Of a stretch of DNA of 64,000 bases, positions 48,257-56,661 are shown in pieces; the first letter of the stretch is position 1; each line of letters starts with the position of its first letter. The DNA is taken from NCBI GenBank assembly GCA_963705835.1, contig CAVPLC010000076.1, positions 95,712 to 159,711 of the forward strand. The letters are read 5' to 3'. A program made the position numbers and the translations under genes. Under the pieces are notes generated by a model that was given only the letters and a program-made list of their open reading frames with translations, was not told the DNA's origin and made no database searches. The stretch is from Palsa-504 sp963705835 (GTDB taxonomy: Bacteria > Actinomycetota > Actinomycetes > Streptosporangiales > Streptosporangiaceae).

Positions 48257-48940
48257 GTGAGCTACTCGCGAGAAGAGCGCCTGGCGCTGTGCGCGCTGCT
48301 CGAGAAGACCGGACCGGACGCACCGACGCTGTGCGAGGGCTGGAAGACCGGCGACCTCGCCGCGCACCTCGTGCTGCGGGAGCACCGGCCCGACGCGGCC
48401 GCGGGCGTCCTCGGCGGGCCGCTGGCCGGGTACACGGCCCGGGTGCAGCAGCGGCTGAGAACGCGGATACCGTTCGCCGACCTGGTGCGGATGATCAAGT
48501 CGGGTCCGCCGCGGCTGTCGGTCATGGCGCTGCCCGGCATGGACGAGCGCGTCAACGCGGTGGAGTACTTCGTGCATCACGAGGACGTGCGGCGCGCCGC
48601 TGCGGACTGGGAGCCGCGCGAGCTGAGCAGCGGAGAATCCGCGCTGTTGTGGCAGCGGCTGCGGGCCGCGCGGCTCATGCTCCGGCACGCGCCGGTCGGG
48701 GTGGAACTGGCCAGGGACGACATGGAAGGCGACGGGCAGGCCTACCGGATCACGGCCAGGAACGCGACTCCCGCGGTGACCGTCATCGGCAGCCCGGCCG
48801 AGCTCACCATGTGGGCGATGGGCCGGACCGCGGCGGCCAGGGTCCGCTTCGACGGAACCGAGGCGGCGGTGACCAAGCTCACCGCCACGAACTGGAGGTT
48901 AGCGGACGAACTGGAGGTCAGCGGTCCATCTCGCGCTTGA
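48257..48940 (+). CDS. TIGR03085-type metal-binding protein (DinB / maleylpyruvate isomerase N-terminal fold)
   Basis: The 227-residue protein begins VSYSREERLALCALLEKTGP and carries LCEGWKTGDLAAHLVLREHR near residues 28-47 and VEYFVHHEDVRRA near 97-109. Its His residues are those expected to bind a divalent metal in the DinB-like four-helix bundle. Family members may act as mycothiol-dependent enzymes, but the reaction is not known. The start is set by homology and by the -10 box just upstream. Its end overlaps the convergent membrane-protein gene by 23 bases. Confidence 0.82.
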   Translation: MSYSREERLALCALLEKTGPDAPTLCEGWKTGDLAAHLVLREHRPDAAAGVLGGPLAGYTARVQQRLRTRIPFADLVRMIKSGPPRLSVMALPGMDERVNAVEYFVHHEDVRRAAADWEPRELSSGESALLWQRLRAARLMLRHAPVGVELARDDMEGDGQAYRITARNATPAVTVIGSPAELTMWAMGRTAAARVRFDGTEAAVTKLTATNWRLADELEVSGPSRA

Positions 48941-49286
48941 GCCTGGCCAGTTCGTCGTCGATGTCCTGGGTGTTCGGGATGTGCTGGCGCGGCTGCTGGG
49001 CCGGGACCGAGGTCGAGTAGGGCTCGACATCGGCGCGAGGCAGCGGCGGGCGTGAATCGCGCTCGCGCTCACGGTCGCGGACCTCCCGCTCCTCGCGCTT
49101 GCGGGAGATCTGCTTGCCCGAGCGCGCCACCTTGATGGCGACGACGATCGCGCCCACCACGAGAGCGGCGATCACCAGGTCCATCACGGCGTGGATGATG
49201 AACCCGATCACCGAGCCGACGACCAGGAACGCAATGAGTATGCCACCCGCGATGGCGGCGACCTTGAACCAGCGCATCCGCCGCAT
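48918..49286 (-). CDS. Small membrane protein with a charged tail
   Basis: I do not recognise a named family. The 122-residue protein starts MRRMRWFKVAAIAGGILIAF and has two hydrophobic helices (about 7-26 and 32-52), then a strongly charged stretch (KREEREVRDRERERDSR) and a C-terminal helix (TQDIDDELARLKREMDR). The ATG at 49286 abuts GAGAGG; ATG 49277 in the same frame has better spacing. Short proteins of this layout are common in actinomycetes next to hisI or ppgK and are of unknown function. Confidence 0.75.
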   Translation of the reverse strand: MRRMRWFKVAAIAGGILIAFLVVGSVIGFIIHAVMDLVIAALVVGAIVVAIKVARSGKQISRKREEREVRDRERERDSRPPLPRADVEPYSTSVPAQQPRQHIPNTQDIDDELARLKREMDR

Positions 49287-49390
49287 CCTCTCTCGACAAG
49301 ACCCCCCGAGACCAGTACCCAAGAAGGTTCTCACTCAAGATATTACCTGACTTTGCGCGTCCTGCCAGGGCGCGAAACGTCCGGCATGAA

Positions 49391-49396
49391 TACTCT
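49391..49396 (+). promoter_or_regulatory. Leaderless -10 box of ppgK
   Basis: TACTCT ends six bases before the ATG at 49403. No ribosome site lies between them, so the mRNA probably starts at the start codon. Confidence 0.55.
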
Positions 49397-49402
49397 AGGC
49401 CC

Positions 49403-50140
49403 ATGCACGCACTCGGCATCGACATTGGCGGCAGCGGAATCAAGGCGGCACCCGTGGACGTGGCCACGGGCAAGCTGCTCGCCGACCGGCAGAAGCTCGA
49501 CACCCCGCGCCCGGCTCTCCCGGATGCGGTCGCGGACGTGGTCAAGAAGCTCACCACCTCGTTCAGCTGGTCCGGCCCGGTCGGCATCACGTTCCCCGGC
49601 GTGGTCATCGACGGCGTGACCAGGACCGCCGCCAACCTGGACCCGGCCTGGATCGGGCTGGACGCCGCGTCGCTGTTCGGCGAGGCGGCGGGCAACCCGG
49701 TCCGGCTGCTGAACGACGCCGACGCGGCGGGCGTCGCGGAGATGACCTTCGGGGCCGGGGTCGGCGAGCATGGCACGGTGCTCATGCTGACCTTCGGCAC
49801 CGGGATCGGCAGCGCGCTGTTCACCAAGGGCGTGCTGGTGCCCAATACCGAGTTCGGGCACGTCGAGATCCGCGGTGAGGAGGCCGAGAAACGCGCCTCC
49901 GACCACGCCAAGGAACTGTACGACCTGAGCTGGGGTAAGTGGGCGGGCCGCGTCAATGAGTACCTGCATCACATGGAGGCGCTGGTGTCGCCGCGGCTCT
50001 TCATCGTGGGCGGCGGCGTCAGCAAGCAGGCCGACAAGTGGGTGCCGCGGCTGACCGGCATCCGGGCCCGCATCGTACCCGCGGCCATGCTCAACGACGC
50101 CGGCATCGTCGGCGCCGCGATGACCGGAGCCGACGCCTAG
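49403..50140 (+). CDS. ppgK: Polyphosphate glucokinase
   Basis: PPGK phosphorylates glucose with inorganic polyphosphate, or ATP. The 245-residue ROK-type protein has the phosphate loop LGIDIGGSGIKAAPVD at residues 4-19, the second phosphate motif MLTFGTGIGSALFTKG near 130-145 and NTEFGHVEIRG, whose Glu-x-Gly-His signature is typical of the ROK fold. The polyphosphate-type form is recognised from its compact length and the LNDADAAGVAEMTFGAG segment. It ends four bases into the hisF stop region on the other strand. Confidence 0.93.
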   Translation: MHALGIDIGGSGIKAAPVDVATGKLLADRQKLDTPRPALPDAVADVVKKLTTSFSWSGPVGITFPGVVIDGVTRTAANLDPAWIGLDAASLFGEAAGNPVRLLNDADAAGVAEMTFGAGVGEHGTVLMLTFGTGIGSALFTKGVLVPNTEFGHVEIRGEEAEKRASDHAKELYDLSWGKWAGRVNEYLHHMEALVSPRLFIVGGGVSKQADKWVPRLTGIRARIVPAAMLNDAGIVGAAMTGADA

Positions 50141-50961
50141 CGGACGGGGTGGCCCGCGCCGCGCAGGGCGTTCTTGACCTGGCCGATGCGCAGCGTGCCG
50201 AAATGGAACACGCTGGCCGCGAGCACGGCGTCCGCTCCGGCGTCCACGGCGGGCGCGAAGTGAGCCAGCGCGCCCGCGCCGCCGCTGGCGATCACCGGGA
50301 CGGTGACCATGGCGCGCACGGCCCGGATCAGCTCCAGGTCGAAGCCGGCCGCGGTGCCGTCCGCGTCCATGGAGTTCAGCAGGATCTCGCCCGCGCCGAG
50401 CTCGGTCGCCCGCCGCGCCCAGTCCAGCGCGTCGATCCCGGTGCCGACCCGGCCGCCGTGCGTCGTCACCTCGAAGCCGCTGTATGGCCTCGGGGGGACG
50501 ACCCCCCCAGACCCCCCCGCGACCGGGGGGACCAATCCCCCCGGACCCCCCTCGGGAACCCTTCGTGCGTCCACAGACAGGACGATGCACTGAGAGCCGA
50601 ACCGGTGCGCCGCCTCGGCCAGCAGGTCCGGCCGGGCGATCGCGGCGGTGTTCAGCGACACCTTGTCCGCCCCGGCGCGCAAGAGCCGGTCCACGTCCGC
50701 GACGCTGCGCACGCCGCCGCCCACGGTGAGCGGGATGAACACCTGCTCGGCGGTCCGCCGCACCACGTCGTACATGGTGTCCCGGCCGCCGCTGGACGCG
50801 GTGATGTCGAGGAAGGTCAGCTCGTCGGCGCCCTCGGCGTCATAGAACGCGGCCAGCTCCACCGGGTCGCCCGCGTCCCGCAGCTGGCGGAAGTTCACCC
50901 CCTTGACCACCCGGCCGCCGTCCACGTCCAGGCAGGGAATCACCCGCACCGCGACGGTCAT
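50137..50961 (-). CDS. hisF: Imidazole glycerol phosphate synthase, cyclase subunit, with an inserted repeat peptide
   Basis: HisF joins ammonia from HisH with PRFAR to make imidazole glycerol phosphate. The 274-residue TIM barrel has the catalytic Asp residues in VIPCLDVDGGRVVKG (about 7-21) and LNSMDADGT, and the phosphate site IPLTVGGGVRS. It is about 18-20 residues longer than usual: between SVDARRVPEG and YSGFEVTTHGG residues 138-159 read GGPGGLVPPVAGGSGGVVPP, encoded by two tandem G/C-rich repeats. The insert follows the beta-4 Asp region of the barrel, in a loop. ATG 50961 overlaps the priA stop by four bases. Confidence 0.94.
   Translation of the reverse strand: MTVAVRVIPCLDVDGGRVVKGVNFRQLRDAGDPVELAAFYDAEGADELTFLDITASSGGRDTMYDVVRRTAEQVFIPLTVGGGVRSVADVDRLLRAGADKVSLNTAAIARPDLLAEAAHRFGSQCIVLSVDARRVPEGGPGGLVPPVAGGSGGVVPPRPYSGFEVTTHGGRVGTGIDALDWARRATELGAGEILLNSMDADGTAAGFDLELIRAVRAMVTVPVIASGGAGALAHFAPAVDAGADAVLAASVFHFGTLRIGQVKNALRGAGHPVR
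50491..50551. repeat. Two tandem G/C-rich palindromic repeats inside hisF
   Basis: On the plus strand copy one is CGGGGGGACGACCCCCCC-AG followed by ACCCCCCC (50491-50518), and copy two is CGGGGGGACCAATCCCCCC-GG followed by ACCCCCC (50524-50551). Together they encode, on the minus strand, two versions of the peptide GG-P/S-GG-L/V-VPP. They share the core with the copy in hisH. Confidence 0.85.
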
Positions 50962-51686
50962 GCTTTTTCGACCTCGGCGAGGGCTTCCTCCAGGGTGAAC
51001 GCGCCCTCGTACAGCGCGGTGCCGACGATCGCGCCCTCCACGCCGAGCGGGACGAGCGACGCGATGGCCCGCAGGTCGGCCAGGCTGGACACTCCCCCGC
51101 TGGCCACCACCGGCGCGGTGGTGCGGGCGCACACGCATCTGAGCAGGTCCAGGTTCGGGCCGCGCAGCGTGCCGTCCTTGAGCACGTCGGTCACCACGTA
51201 CCGGGCGCAGCCTTCGGCGTTCAGCCGGTCCAGGGTCTGGTACAGGTCCCCGCCCTCGGTGGTCCAGCCGCGGGCGGCCAGCCGGGTGCCGCGCACGTCG
51301 AGCCCGACCGCCACCCGGTCCCCGTGGCGGGCGATGACCGTGCGCACCCAGTCCGGGTCCTCCAGCGCCGCCGTGCCGATGTTGACCCGGGCGCAGCCGG
51401 TGCCGAGCGCACGGGACAGGGAGTCCTCGTCCCTGATGCCGCCGGACAGCTCGACGCTGACCTCCAGCTTGTTCACGACCCCGGCCAGCAGGTCCGCGTT
51501 CGACCCGCGGCCGAACGCGGCGTCCAGGTCCACCAGGTGGATCCAGGAGGCGCCGGCCCGCTGCCAGCCGAGCGCGGCCTCCAGCGGATCCCCGTACTCG
51601 TTGCCGCTGCCCGCGACGCCCTGGACGAGCTGGACCGCGTGCCCGCCGGTGACGTCGACGGCGGGCAGCAGGGTCAGCCCTGTCAT
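50958..51686 (-). CDS. priA: Phosphoribosyl isomerase A (HisA/TrpF bifunctional type)
   Basis: PriA isomerises both ProFAR (histidine pathway) and phosphoribosyl anthranilate (tryptophan pathway). The 242-residue TIM barrel has the base Asp in LLPAVDVTGGHAVQLVQG near residues 6-23, the general acid Asp in TDVLKDGTLRGPNLDLL and the phosphate motif SGGVSSLADL. Its HisA-type sequence in an actinomycete that has no trpF near trpC supports the PriA assignment, as in streptomycetes and mycobacteria. Both ends overlap neighbouring his genes by four bases. Confidence 0.92.
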   Translation of the reverse strand: MTGLTLLPAVDVTGGHAVQLVQGVAGSGNEYGDPLEAALGWQRAGASWIHLVDLDAAFGRGSNADLLAGVVNKLEVSVELSGGIRDEDSLSRALGTGCARVNIGTAALEDPDWVRTVIARHGDRVAVGLDVRGTRLAARGWTTEGGDLYQTLDRLNAEGCARYVVTDVLKDGTLRGPNLDLLRCVCARTTAPVVASGGVSSLADLRAIASLVPLGVEGAIVGTALYEGAFTLEEALAEVEKA

Positions 51687-52357
51687 AGCGCGCCGAGCCA
51701 GTTGGCCAGCAGCGTGGCGCCGGCGTCGCCGGACTTCTCCGGGTGGAACTGGGTCGCGAACAGCACGTCGTCCTCGGCGGCGGCCGCGAAGCGGTCGCCG
51801 TGCTCGGTCCAGGAGATGCGGGCGCCTTTGGCGGCGAGCTCCCCCGCGCCGGCCTCCCGGAGCGCGTAGGAGTGCACGAAGTAGAACCGCGTCCCCGGCT
51901 CGATCCCGTTGAACAGCACCGAGCCGGTTGGCGCCGCCACGGTGTTCCAGCCCATGTGCGGCAGCACGCCCGCGTCCAGCCGTTCGATCGTGCCGGGCCA
52001 GGCCGCGCAGCCTTCGGTCCACCAGTCTTTTCCCGGGGGGACTACCCCCCCGGACCCCCCCGGCGCTTCCGCGCCGGCGGCGAACAGCACCTGCATGCCC
52101 ACGCAGATGCCGAGGACCGGGCGGCGCCGCTCGAGCCGCTGGGCGATCAGCTTGTCGCCGCCGACCGCGCGCAGTCCGGCCATGCAGGCCGCGAACGCGC
52201 CCACCCCGGGCACGGCGAGCCCGTCGCACTCCAGCGCGGCGTCGGGGTCCGCGGTCACCTCGACCTGCGCGCCGACCCGTTCGAGCGCGCGCTGCGCCGA
52301 ACGCAGGTTCCCCGACCCGTAGTCGAGCACGACCACACGCGTGGTCCTTGCGGTCAC
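51683..52357 (-). CDS. hisH: Imidazole glycerol phosphate synthase, amidotransferase subunit, with an inserted repeat peptide
   Basis: HisH hydrolyses glutamine and feeds ammonia to HisF. The 224-residue class I amidotransferase has the nucleophile Cys85 in LGICVGMQVLF and the His-Glu pair in QFHPEKSGD. Residues 99-111 (PGGSGGVVPPGKD) are extra compared with the family and come from a G/C-rich repeat at 52034-52061. They lie between the nucleophile helix and the TEGCAAWPGTIERL segment, at a position likely to be a surface loop. GTG 52357 overlaps the hisB stop by four bases. Confidence 0.94.
   Translation of the reverse strand: MTARTTRVVVLDYGSGNLRSAQRALERVGAQVEVTADPDAALECDGLAVPGVGAFAACMAGLRAVGGDKLIAQRLERRRPVLGICVGMQVLFAAGAEAPGGSGGVVPPGKDWWTEGCAAWPGTIERLDAGVLPHMGWNTVAAPTGSVLFNGIEPGTRFYFVHSYALREAGAGELAAKGARISWTEHGDRFAAAAEDDVLFATQFHPEKSGDAGATLLANWLGAL
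52034..52061. repeat. G/C-rich palindromic repeat inside hisH
   Basis: The plus strand reads CGGGGGGACTACCCCCCC-GG-ACCCCCCC. It matches the hisF copies in order and in translated frame, giving GGSGGVVPP from the minus strand in both proteins. Confidence 0.85.
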
Positions 52358-52947
52358 GACAGGACGCCCTTGGTGCTGGGGATGCCGCCGACCCGCGGGT
52401 CCGGTGCCGCCGCGGCCCGCAGCGCCCGCGCCACCGCCTTGAACTGGGCCTCCACGATGTGGTGCGGGTTGCGGCCCTCGATGACCCGGACGTGCAGGCA
52501 GATCCCGGCGGAGGTGGCCAGCGACTCGAAGATGTGCCGGGTCAGCGTGGTGTCGTAGCTTCCGATCAGCGGGGCCATCCCGGCCGGCTCGTGGTGCACC
52601 ACGTAGGGCCGCCCGGACAGGTCCACCGCGGCCTGCACCAGCGTCTCGTCCAGGGGGACGAGCGCGTCGCCGAACCGGGAGATGCCGGACTTGTCGCCGA
52701 GCGCCTCCTTGAGCGCCTGACCCAGGGTGATGGAGGTGTCCTCGACCGTGTGGTGCGCGTCGATCTCGACGTCGCCCTTGGCCCGCACGGTCAGGTCGAG
52801 GCCGCCGTGCTTGCCGAGCTGGGCCAGCATGTGATCGAAGAACGGGACGCCGGTGCCGACCTCGACCACCCCGATGCCGTCCAGGTCGAGCTCGACGAGG
52901 ATCTGCGTCTCGCGGGTGAGCCGCTCCACCCGCGCGGTCCTGTTCAT
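52354..52947 (-). CDS. hisB: Imidazoleglycerol-phosphate dehydratase
   Basis: HisB dehydrates imidazole glycerol phosphate. The 197-residue monofunctional form carries the manganese-binding His clusters FFDHMLAQLGKHGG near residues 40-53 and DAHHTVEDTSITLGQ near 66-80, and the later HIFESLATSAG and NPHHIVEAQFKA. No phosphatase domain is fused, as is normal in actinomycetes. ATG 52947 overlaps the hisC stop by four bases. Confidence 0.96.
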   Translation of the reverse strand: MNRTARVERLTRETQILVELDLDGIGVVEVGTGVPFFDHMLAQLGKHGGLDLTVRAKGDVEIDAHHTVEDTSITLGQALKEALGDKSGISRFGDALVPLDETLVQAAVDLSGRPYVVHHEPAGMAPLIGSYDTTLTRHIFESLATSAGICLHVRVIEGRNPHHIVEAQFKAVARALRAAAAPDPRVGGIPSTKGVLS

Positions 52948-54016
52948 GAGGCGAGCACCTCGCTCAGGGCGCTGCGGAACGCGGTCATCTCCTGTGACGT
53001 GCCCACCGTGACCCGCAGCCAGCGCGGCGGGCCGACCTCGCGGATCAGCACGCCCCGGTCGACCAGCCTTTGCCAGACCCGGTGGCGGTCGTCGAACTCG
53101 CCGAACAAGACGAAGTTCGCGTCGGAGTCCGCCACGGTCAGGCCCGTTTTCCTGAGCCAGGCCACCAGCGCGTCTCGTTCTTCGCGCAGCGCGGCCACGG
53201 TGGCCAGCGGCTCGGCCGCGTGGGCCAGCGCGGCCCGTCCGACCGCCTGCGTGACCGCGGACAGGTGGTACGGGCAGCCGGACCAGCAGCAGCTTCTCGA
53301 TGACCTCGGGGGCGGCGGCGAGGTAGCCGATCCTGGCGCCCGCCATGGCGAACGCCTTGGACATGGTGCGGGTGACCACCAGGTGCGGGTAACGCGGCAG
53401 CAGGGTGAGCGCGCTGGGCGTGCCCTCCCGGGCGAACTCCGCGTACGCCTCGTCGATCACCACCAGGCCCGGCGCGGCGTCGCAGATCGCCGCGATCGAG
53501 CTCCGGCGGGGCAAGGGTCCCTGTGGGGTTGTTGGGCGAGGTGAGGAAGACCAGGCTCGGCTCGGCTTGCGTGATGACGCGCGCGGCCCGCGCCGGGTCG
53601 AGGCCGAAGTCCTCGTCGCGGTCCGCGGAGATCCAGCCGGTGCACGTCACCCGGGCGATCAGCGGGTGCATGGAGTAGCCGGGCTCGAACCCGAGCGCCC
53701 GCCGTCCCGGGCCGCCGAAGGCCTGCAGCAGCTGCTGGATGACCTCGTTCGACCCGTTGGCCGCCCACACGTGACCGGCGGTCAGGCCGTGCCCGAGGTA
53801 GTCGGCCAGGTCCTTGCGCAGCTCGACGGCGTCCCGGTCCGGGTAGCGGTTCAGGGTCGCGGCGGTCTGGGCCACCGCGTCCCCGATCGCCTTGGTCAGC
53901 ACGGGGGTGGGCGGGTAGGGATTCTCGTTGGTGTTCAGCCGCACCGGCACGTCGATCTGCGGCGCGCCGTACGGATGCAGGTCCTTCAGGTCATTCCGAA
54001 CGGGCAGTGGTGACAC
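52944..54016 (-). CDS. hisC: Histidinol-phosphate aminotransferase, two apparent +1 frameshifts
   Basis: HisC is a PLP aminotransferase acting on imidazole acetol phosphate. The three parts lie in three frames: from GTG 54016 (RLNTNENPYPPTPVL, WAANGSNEVIQQLLQAFGG, LTSPNNPTGTLAPPEL), then from about 53498 (PGLVVIDEAYAEF and the PLP-Lys motif TRTMSKAFAMAGARIGYLA), then from about 53272-53274 (SDANFVLFGEFDDRHRVWQ, PRWLRVTVGT). Removing one base at each junction restores a 356-residue protein of normal length with all motifs. The second junction is a CCC run. Histidine synthesis would fail if both were real, so sequence error is more likely. Confidence 0.88.
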
Positions 54017-54019
54017 GGT

Positions 54020-55339
54020 CTACGCACCGCCTTCGCGGGGCACCCGGACGCGGACGGCGGCCACGTGCGCGGCCAGGTCCTCGGCGCCGCCGAGCGCGTC
54101 GATGAGCGGTGCGGTGGCGGCCAGCGCCTCGCGGTCGCACTCCACCACGCTGACCAGGCGCCCGAACGGCAGGACGGACAGGCCGCCGGTGTGCCGTGCG
54201 GTTCCGCCGGTGGGCAGCACGTGGTTGGAGCCGGCCAGGTAGTCCCCGAGCGAGACCGGAGCGTAGGATCCGGCGAAAACCGCGCCGGCGTTGCTGACCC
54301 GGGCCGCCAGCTTGCCCGGGTCGCGAGCCTGGATCTCCAGGTGCTCGGGCGCCCACGCGTCGCTGACGGCGAGCGCCGCGTCGAGGTCATCGACCAGCAC
54401 GCACGCGGACTGGCCTCGCAGTGCCTTTCGTACCCGGTCGCGGTGCCGGGTCGCCGGGACCTGGCGGCCGAGTTCGGCGTCCACCCGGTCGGCCAGGCCT
54501 TGGTCCGGCGTGATGAGCAGGCACGCGGCCAGTTCGTCGTGCTCGGCCTGCGCGATCAGGTCGGCGGCCACGTACGCCGGGTCCGCGGTGTCGTCGGCGA
54601 TGACGGCCACCTCGGTGGGGCCGTTCTCGCCGTCGGTGCCGACCACGCCGCGCAGGACCCGCTTGGCGGCGGCCACGTACACGTTGCCGGGGCCGGTGAT
54701 CACGTCCGTCTGCGGGCAGTCCGCGGTGCCGTGAGCGAACATGGCCAGGGCCTGGGCGCCGCCCGCCGCGTGTACCTCCCGGACGCCGAGCAGCGCACAG
54801 GCGGCCAGCACGGACGGGTGCGGCAGGCCGCCGTGGTCCTTCTGCGGCGGCGAGGCCACCGCGATCGCGCCGACGCCGGCGACCTGGGCCGGGACGATGT
54901 TCATCACCACCGACGACGGGTAGGCCACCAGGCCGCCCGGGACGTACACCCCGGCCCGGCCGACCGGGACGAAACGGCCGGTGACGGTGAGCCCGTCGGT
55001 GACCTGCGTGACGACCTCGGCGGGCAGCTGGGCCCTGTGCACCCGCCTGGTGCGGCGGGCCGCCTCTTCCAGGGCCTTTTTGACCTGGGCGTCGAGCCCG
55101 GCCAGCGCCTCGTCGAGAGCCGCCTGCGGCACGAGGGTGGTGGCCACGTCCACGCCGTCGAAACGGGCCGTGTACTCGCGTACCGCCTGGGCGCCGCGCC
55201 GCCGGACGTCATCGCAGATGGGCCGGACCCGCGTCACGGCGGACTCGACATCGATGGTGGCCCGGGGCAGGATCGGCGCCAGGGCGGCCCGGCTGAGCTG
55301 GGATGGTTCGCGCTCGCGCAGGTCGATACGGGAAATCAC
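54020..55339 (-). CDS. hisD: Histidinol dehydrogenase
   Basis: HisD oxidises histidinol to histidine in two NAD-dependent steps. The 439-residue protein has the zinc-binding region with the signature GPTEVAVIADDTADPAYVAA (about 242-261), LLAQAEHDE-type residues in DLIAQAEHDELAA and the C-terminal PEHLEIQARDP and GDYLAGSNHVLPTGG. It is the first gene of hisD-hisC-hisB-hisH-priA-hisF. A TAGACT box ends six bases before the GTG, so the operon may be leaderless. The next gene, hisC, starts three bases after its stop. Confidence 0.96.
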   Translation of the reverse strand: MISRIDLREREPSQLSRAALAPILPRATIDVESAVTRVRPICDDVRRRGAQAVREYTARFDGVDVATTLVPQAALDEALAGLDAQVKKALEEAARRTRRVHRAQLPAEVVTQVTDGLTVTGRFVPVGRAGVYVPGGLVAYPSSVVMNIVPAQVAGVGAIAVASPPQKDHGGLPHPSVLAACALLGVREVHAAGGAQALAMFAHGTADCPQTDVITGPGNVYVAAAKRVLRGVVGTDGENGPTEVAVIADDTADPAYVAADLIAQAEHDELAACLLITPDQGLADRVDAELGRQVPATRHRDRVRKALRGQSACVLVDDLDAALAVSDAWAPEHLEIQARDPGKLAARVSNAGAVFAGSYAPVSLGDYLAGSNHVLPTGGTARHTGGLSVLPFGRLVSVVECDREALAATAPLIDALGGAEDLAAHVAAVRVRVPREGGA

Positions 55340-55345
55340 CCGCCT

Positions 55346-55351
55346 AGTCTA
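55346..55351 (-). promoter_or_regulatory. Likely -10 box of the his operon
   Basis: TAGACT on the minus strand is six bases before the hisD GTG at 55339. The intervening AGGCGG is too close to the start to act as a normal ribosome site, so a leaderless transcript is favoured. Confidence 0.45.
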
Positions 55352-55383
55352 CGGAGCGTGGCCCCACCCACCTCCCCTTCCCT

Positions 55384-55860
55384 CTACATCTGCTGTGTGT
55401 CCGCATGCCGGGCCGGTCCGGGCTGGCCCGCGCGCCGCGCGCCGCTCTCGGCCACGAGGATCGCGACCGAGGTGAGCAAGGGCCAGAACGCGATCGCGCT
55501 CTTGGAGCCGAGCGAGAGCGAGGCGCGGAAGAAGGTCCCGGCGGAGCTGGAGGCGAGCAGGTGGTTGTAGGTCCCGAGGCCGGTGTTCTCGCCGACCCAC
55601 ACCGCGAGGAACGCGGCGGCCACCGCGCCGAGGACCAGCCCGGCCGTCGCCACCCAGCCCGCCCGGCGGACCAGGACGCGGTAACCGAGCACCCCGGTGA
55701 TCAGCCCGCCTACCGCGACGATCAGGCAGAACCAGGCGTCGGCGGCGATGAACGCGCTGGTTTCGGCGTTCACGACCTGGGCTTCGCCGTGGGTCACCTC
55801 CTGCAGCAACGCTCGAGGCGCGACCGCGGCCCAGACGAACCCGGCCCCGATGCCGAGCAC
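55384..55860 (-). CDS. Four-helix membrane protein (DUF2567-like)
   Basis: The product has four hydrophobic segments and the pattern VWAAVAPRALL near the start, then AFIAADAWFCLIVAVGG and SSSAGTFFRASLSLGSKSAI, which I associate with the DUF2567-type actinobacterial proteins of unknown function. A GTG at 55860 gives 158 residues, but the homology-like frame runs upstream with no ATG, GTG or TTG: it reads KGRLAAFFAALAGSA after an ACG codon that follows GGGAGG by four bases. The true start may be that ACG, or an ATG lost to an error. It precedes hisD by 44 bases. Confidence 0.65.
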   Translation of the reverse strand: MLGIGAGFVWAAVAPRALLQEVTHGEAQVVNAETSAFIAADAWFCLIVAVGGLITGVLGYRVLVRRAGWVATAGLVLGAVAAAFLAVWVGENTGLGTYNHLLASSSAGTFFRASLSLGSKSAIAFWPLLTSVAILVAESGARRAGQPGPARHADTQQM

Positions 55861-55985
55861 CGCGCTGCCCGCCAGCGCCGCGAAGAAAGCCGCCAGCCGC
55901 CCCTTCGTCGGACCTCCCTGGTTTGTTTAGCCCGGCCTAACCGGGGCAGTCGAATGTCCGGTTCCGACACCTCACGGAGGTAAGC

Positions 55986-56648
55986 ATGTCGACCGGAGCA
56001 ATCATAGGCATCATCATCGCGGTCATCGTCGTGGCGGCAGTCGTCGTGTTCGGCCCAGTACTGCTGCGGCAGGTGCGGATGCGGCGCCAGTTCGGGCCCG
56101 AGTACGAGCGACTGGCCAAGGAACTGGGCTCCAGGAAGGCCGCGGCCGAGCTGACCGCGCGGCAGCGGCGGGTCGATGCGCTGGGCATCCACCCGCTGTC
56201 GGCCGAGCAGCAGGCCAGTTACAGCGGCAAATGGGACGCGGTCCAGAAGCAGTTCGTCGACACCCCGGCCGAAGCCGTGTCCGCGGCGGGCACGCTGATC
56301 TGGGATGTCATGCGAGACCGCGGCTACCCAGCCGACGACAGGAACGCCAGCATGGAGGCCCTGTCCGTGTACCACGCCCGTCCGCTTGACGGTTACCGCA
56401 AGGCGCAGAACCTGCGGGTCGACTCGGCGAGCACCGAGGATCTCAGGAAGGCCATGATCAGCTACCGCACGCTGTTCCAGGACCTGGCCGGCACGGCGAC
56501 CGGGAAGGGCCTGCGCCGGCCGGCAACCGTCGCGAGCCCGCGCCGCACGGCCGGGACCAGCGATCACACGCGGAAGGTAGCCATCCTGCCGCAGAAGACC
56601 GCGACCGCGGCGCGGACCAGCAACCGCACCGCGGGCACACCGCGGTAG
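55986..56648 (+). CDS. Membrane-anchored protein with a domain shared with the next gene
   Basis: I do not recognise a named family. The 220-residue protein has one N-terminal membrane helix (residues 4-26), a helical middle (EYERLAKELGSRKAAAEL) and a domain reading SGKWDAVQKQFVDTPAEAVS, then STEDLRKAMISYRTLFQDL. That domain recurs in the next gene. A basic, Thr-rich tail follows residue 172. ATG 55986 follows GGAGG. The next gene begins 13 bases after its stop, so the two are co-transcribed. A role at the inner face of the membrane is likely; nothing more specific can be said. Confidence 0.75.
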   Translation: MSTGAIIGIIIAVIVVAAVVVFGPVLLRQVRMRRQFGPEYERLAKELGSRKAAAELTARQRRVDALGIHPLSAEQQASYSGKWDAVQKQFVDTPAEAVSAAGTLIWDVMRDRGYPADDRNASMEALSVYHARPLDGYRKAQNLRVDSASTEDLRKAMISYRTLFQDLAGTATGKGLRRPATVASPRRTAGTSDHTRKVAILPQKTATAARTSNRTAGTPR

Positions 56649-56661
56649 AAGGGGGACTGCG

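Noticed and set aside
52944..54016. hisC read as three separate small genes
   Set aside because: Each part is a consecutive piece of one aminotransferase, and removing two bases gives one 356-residue protein with all motifs.
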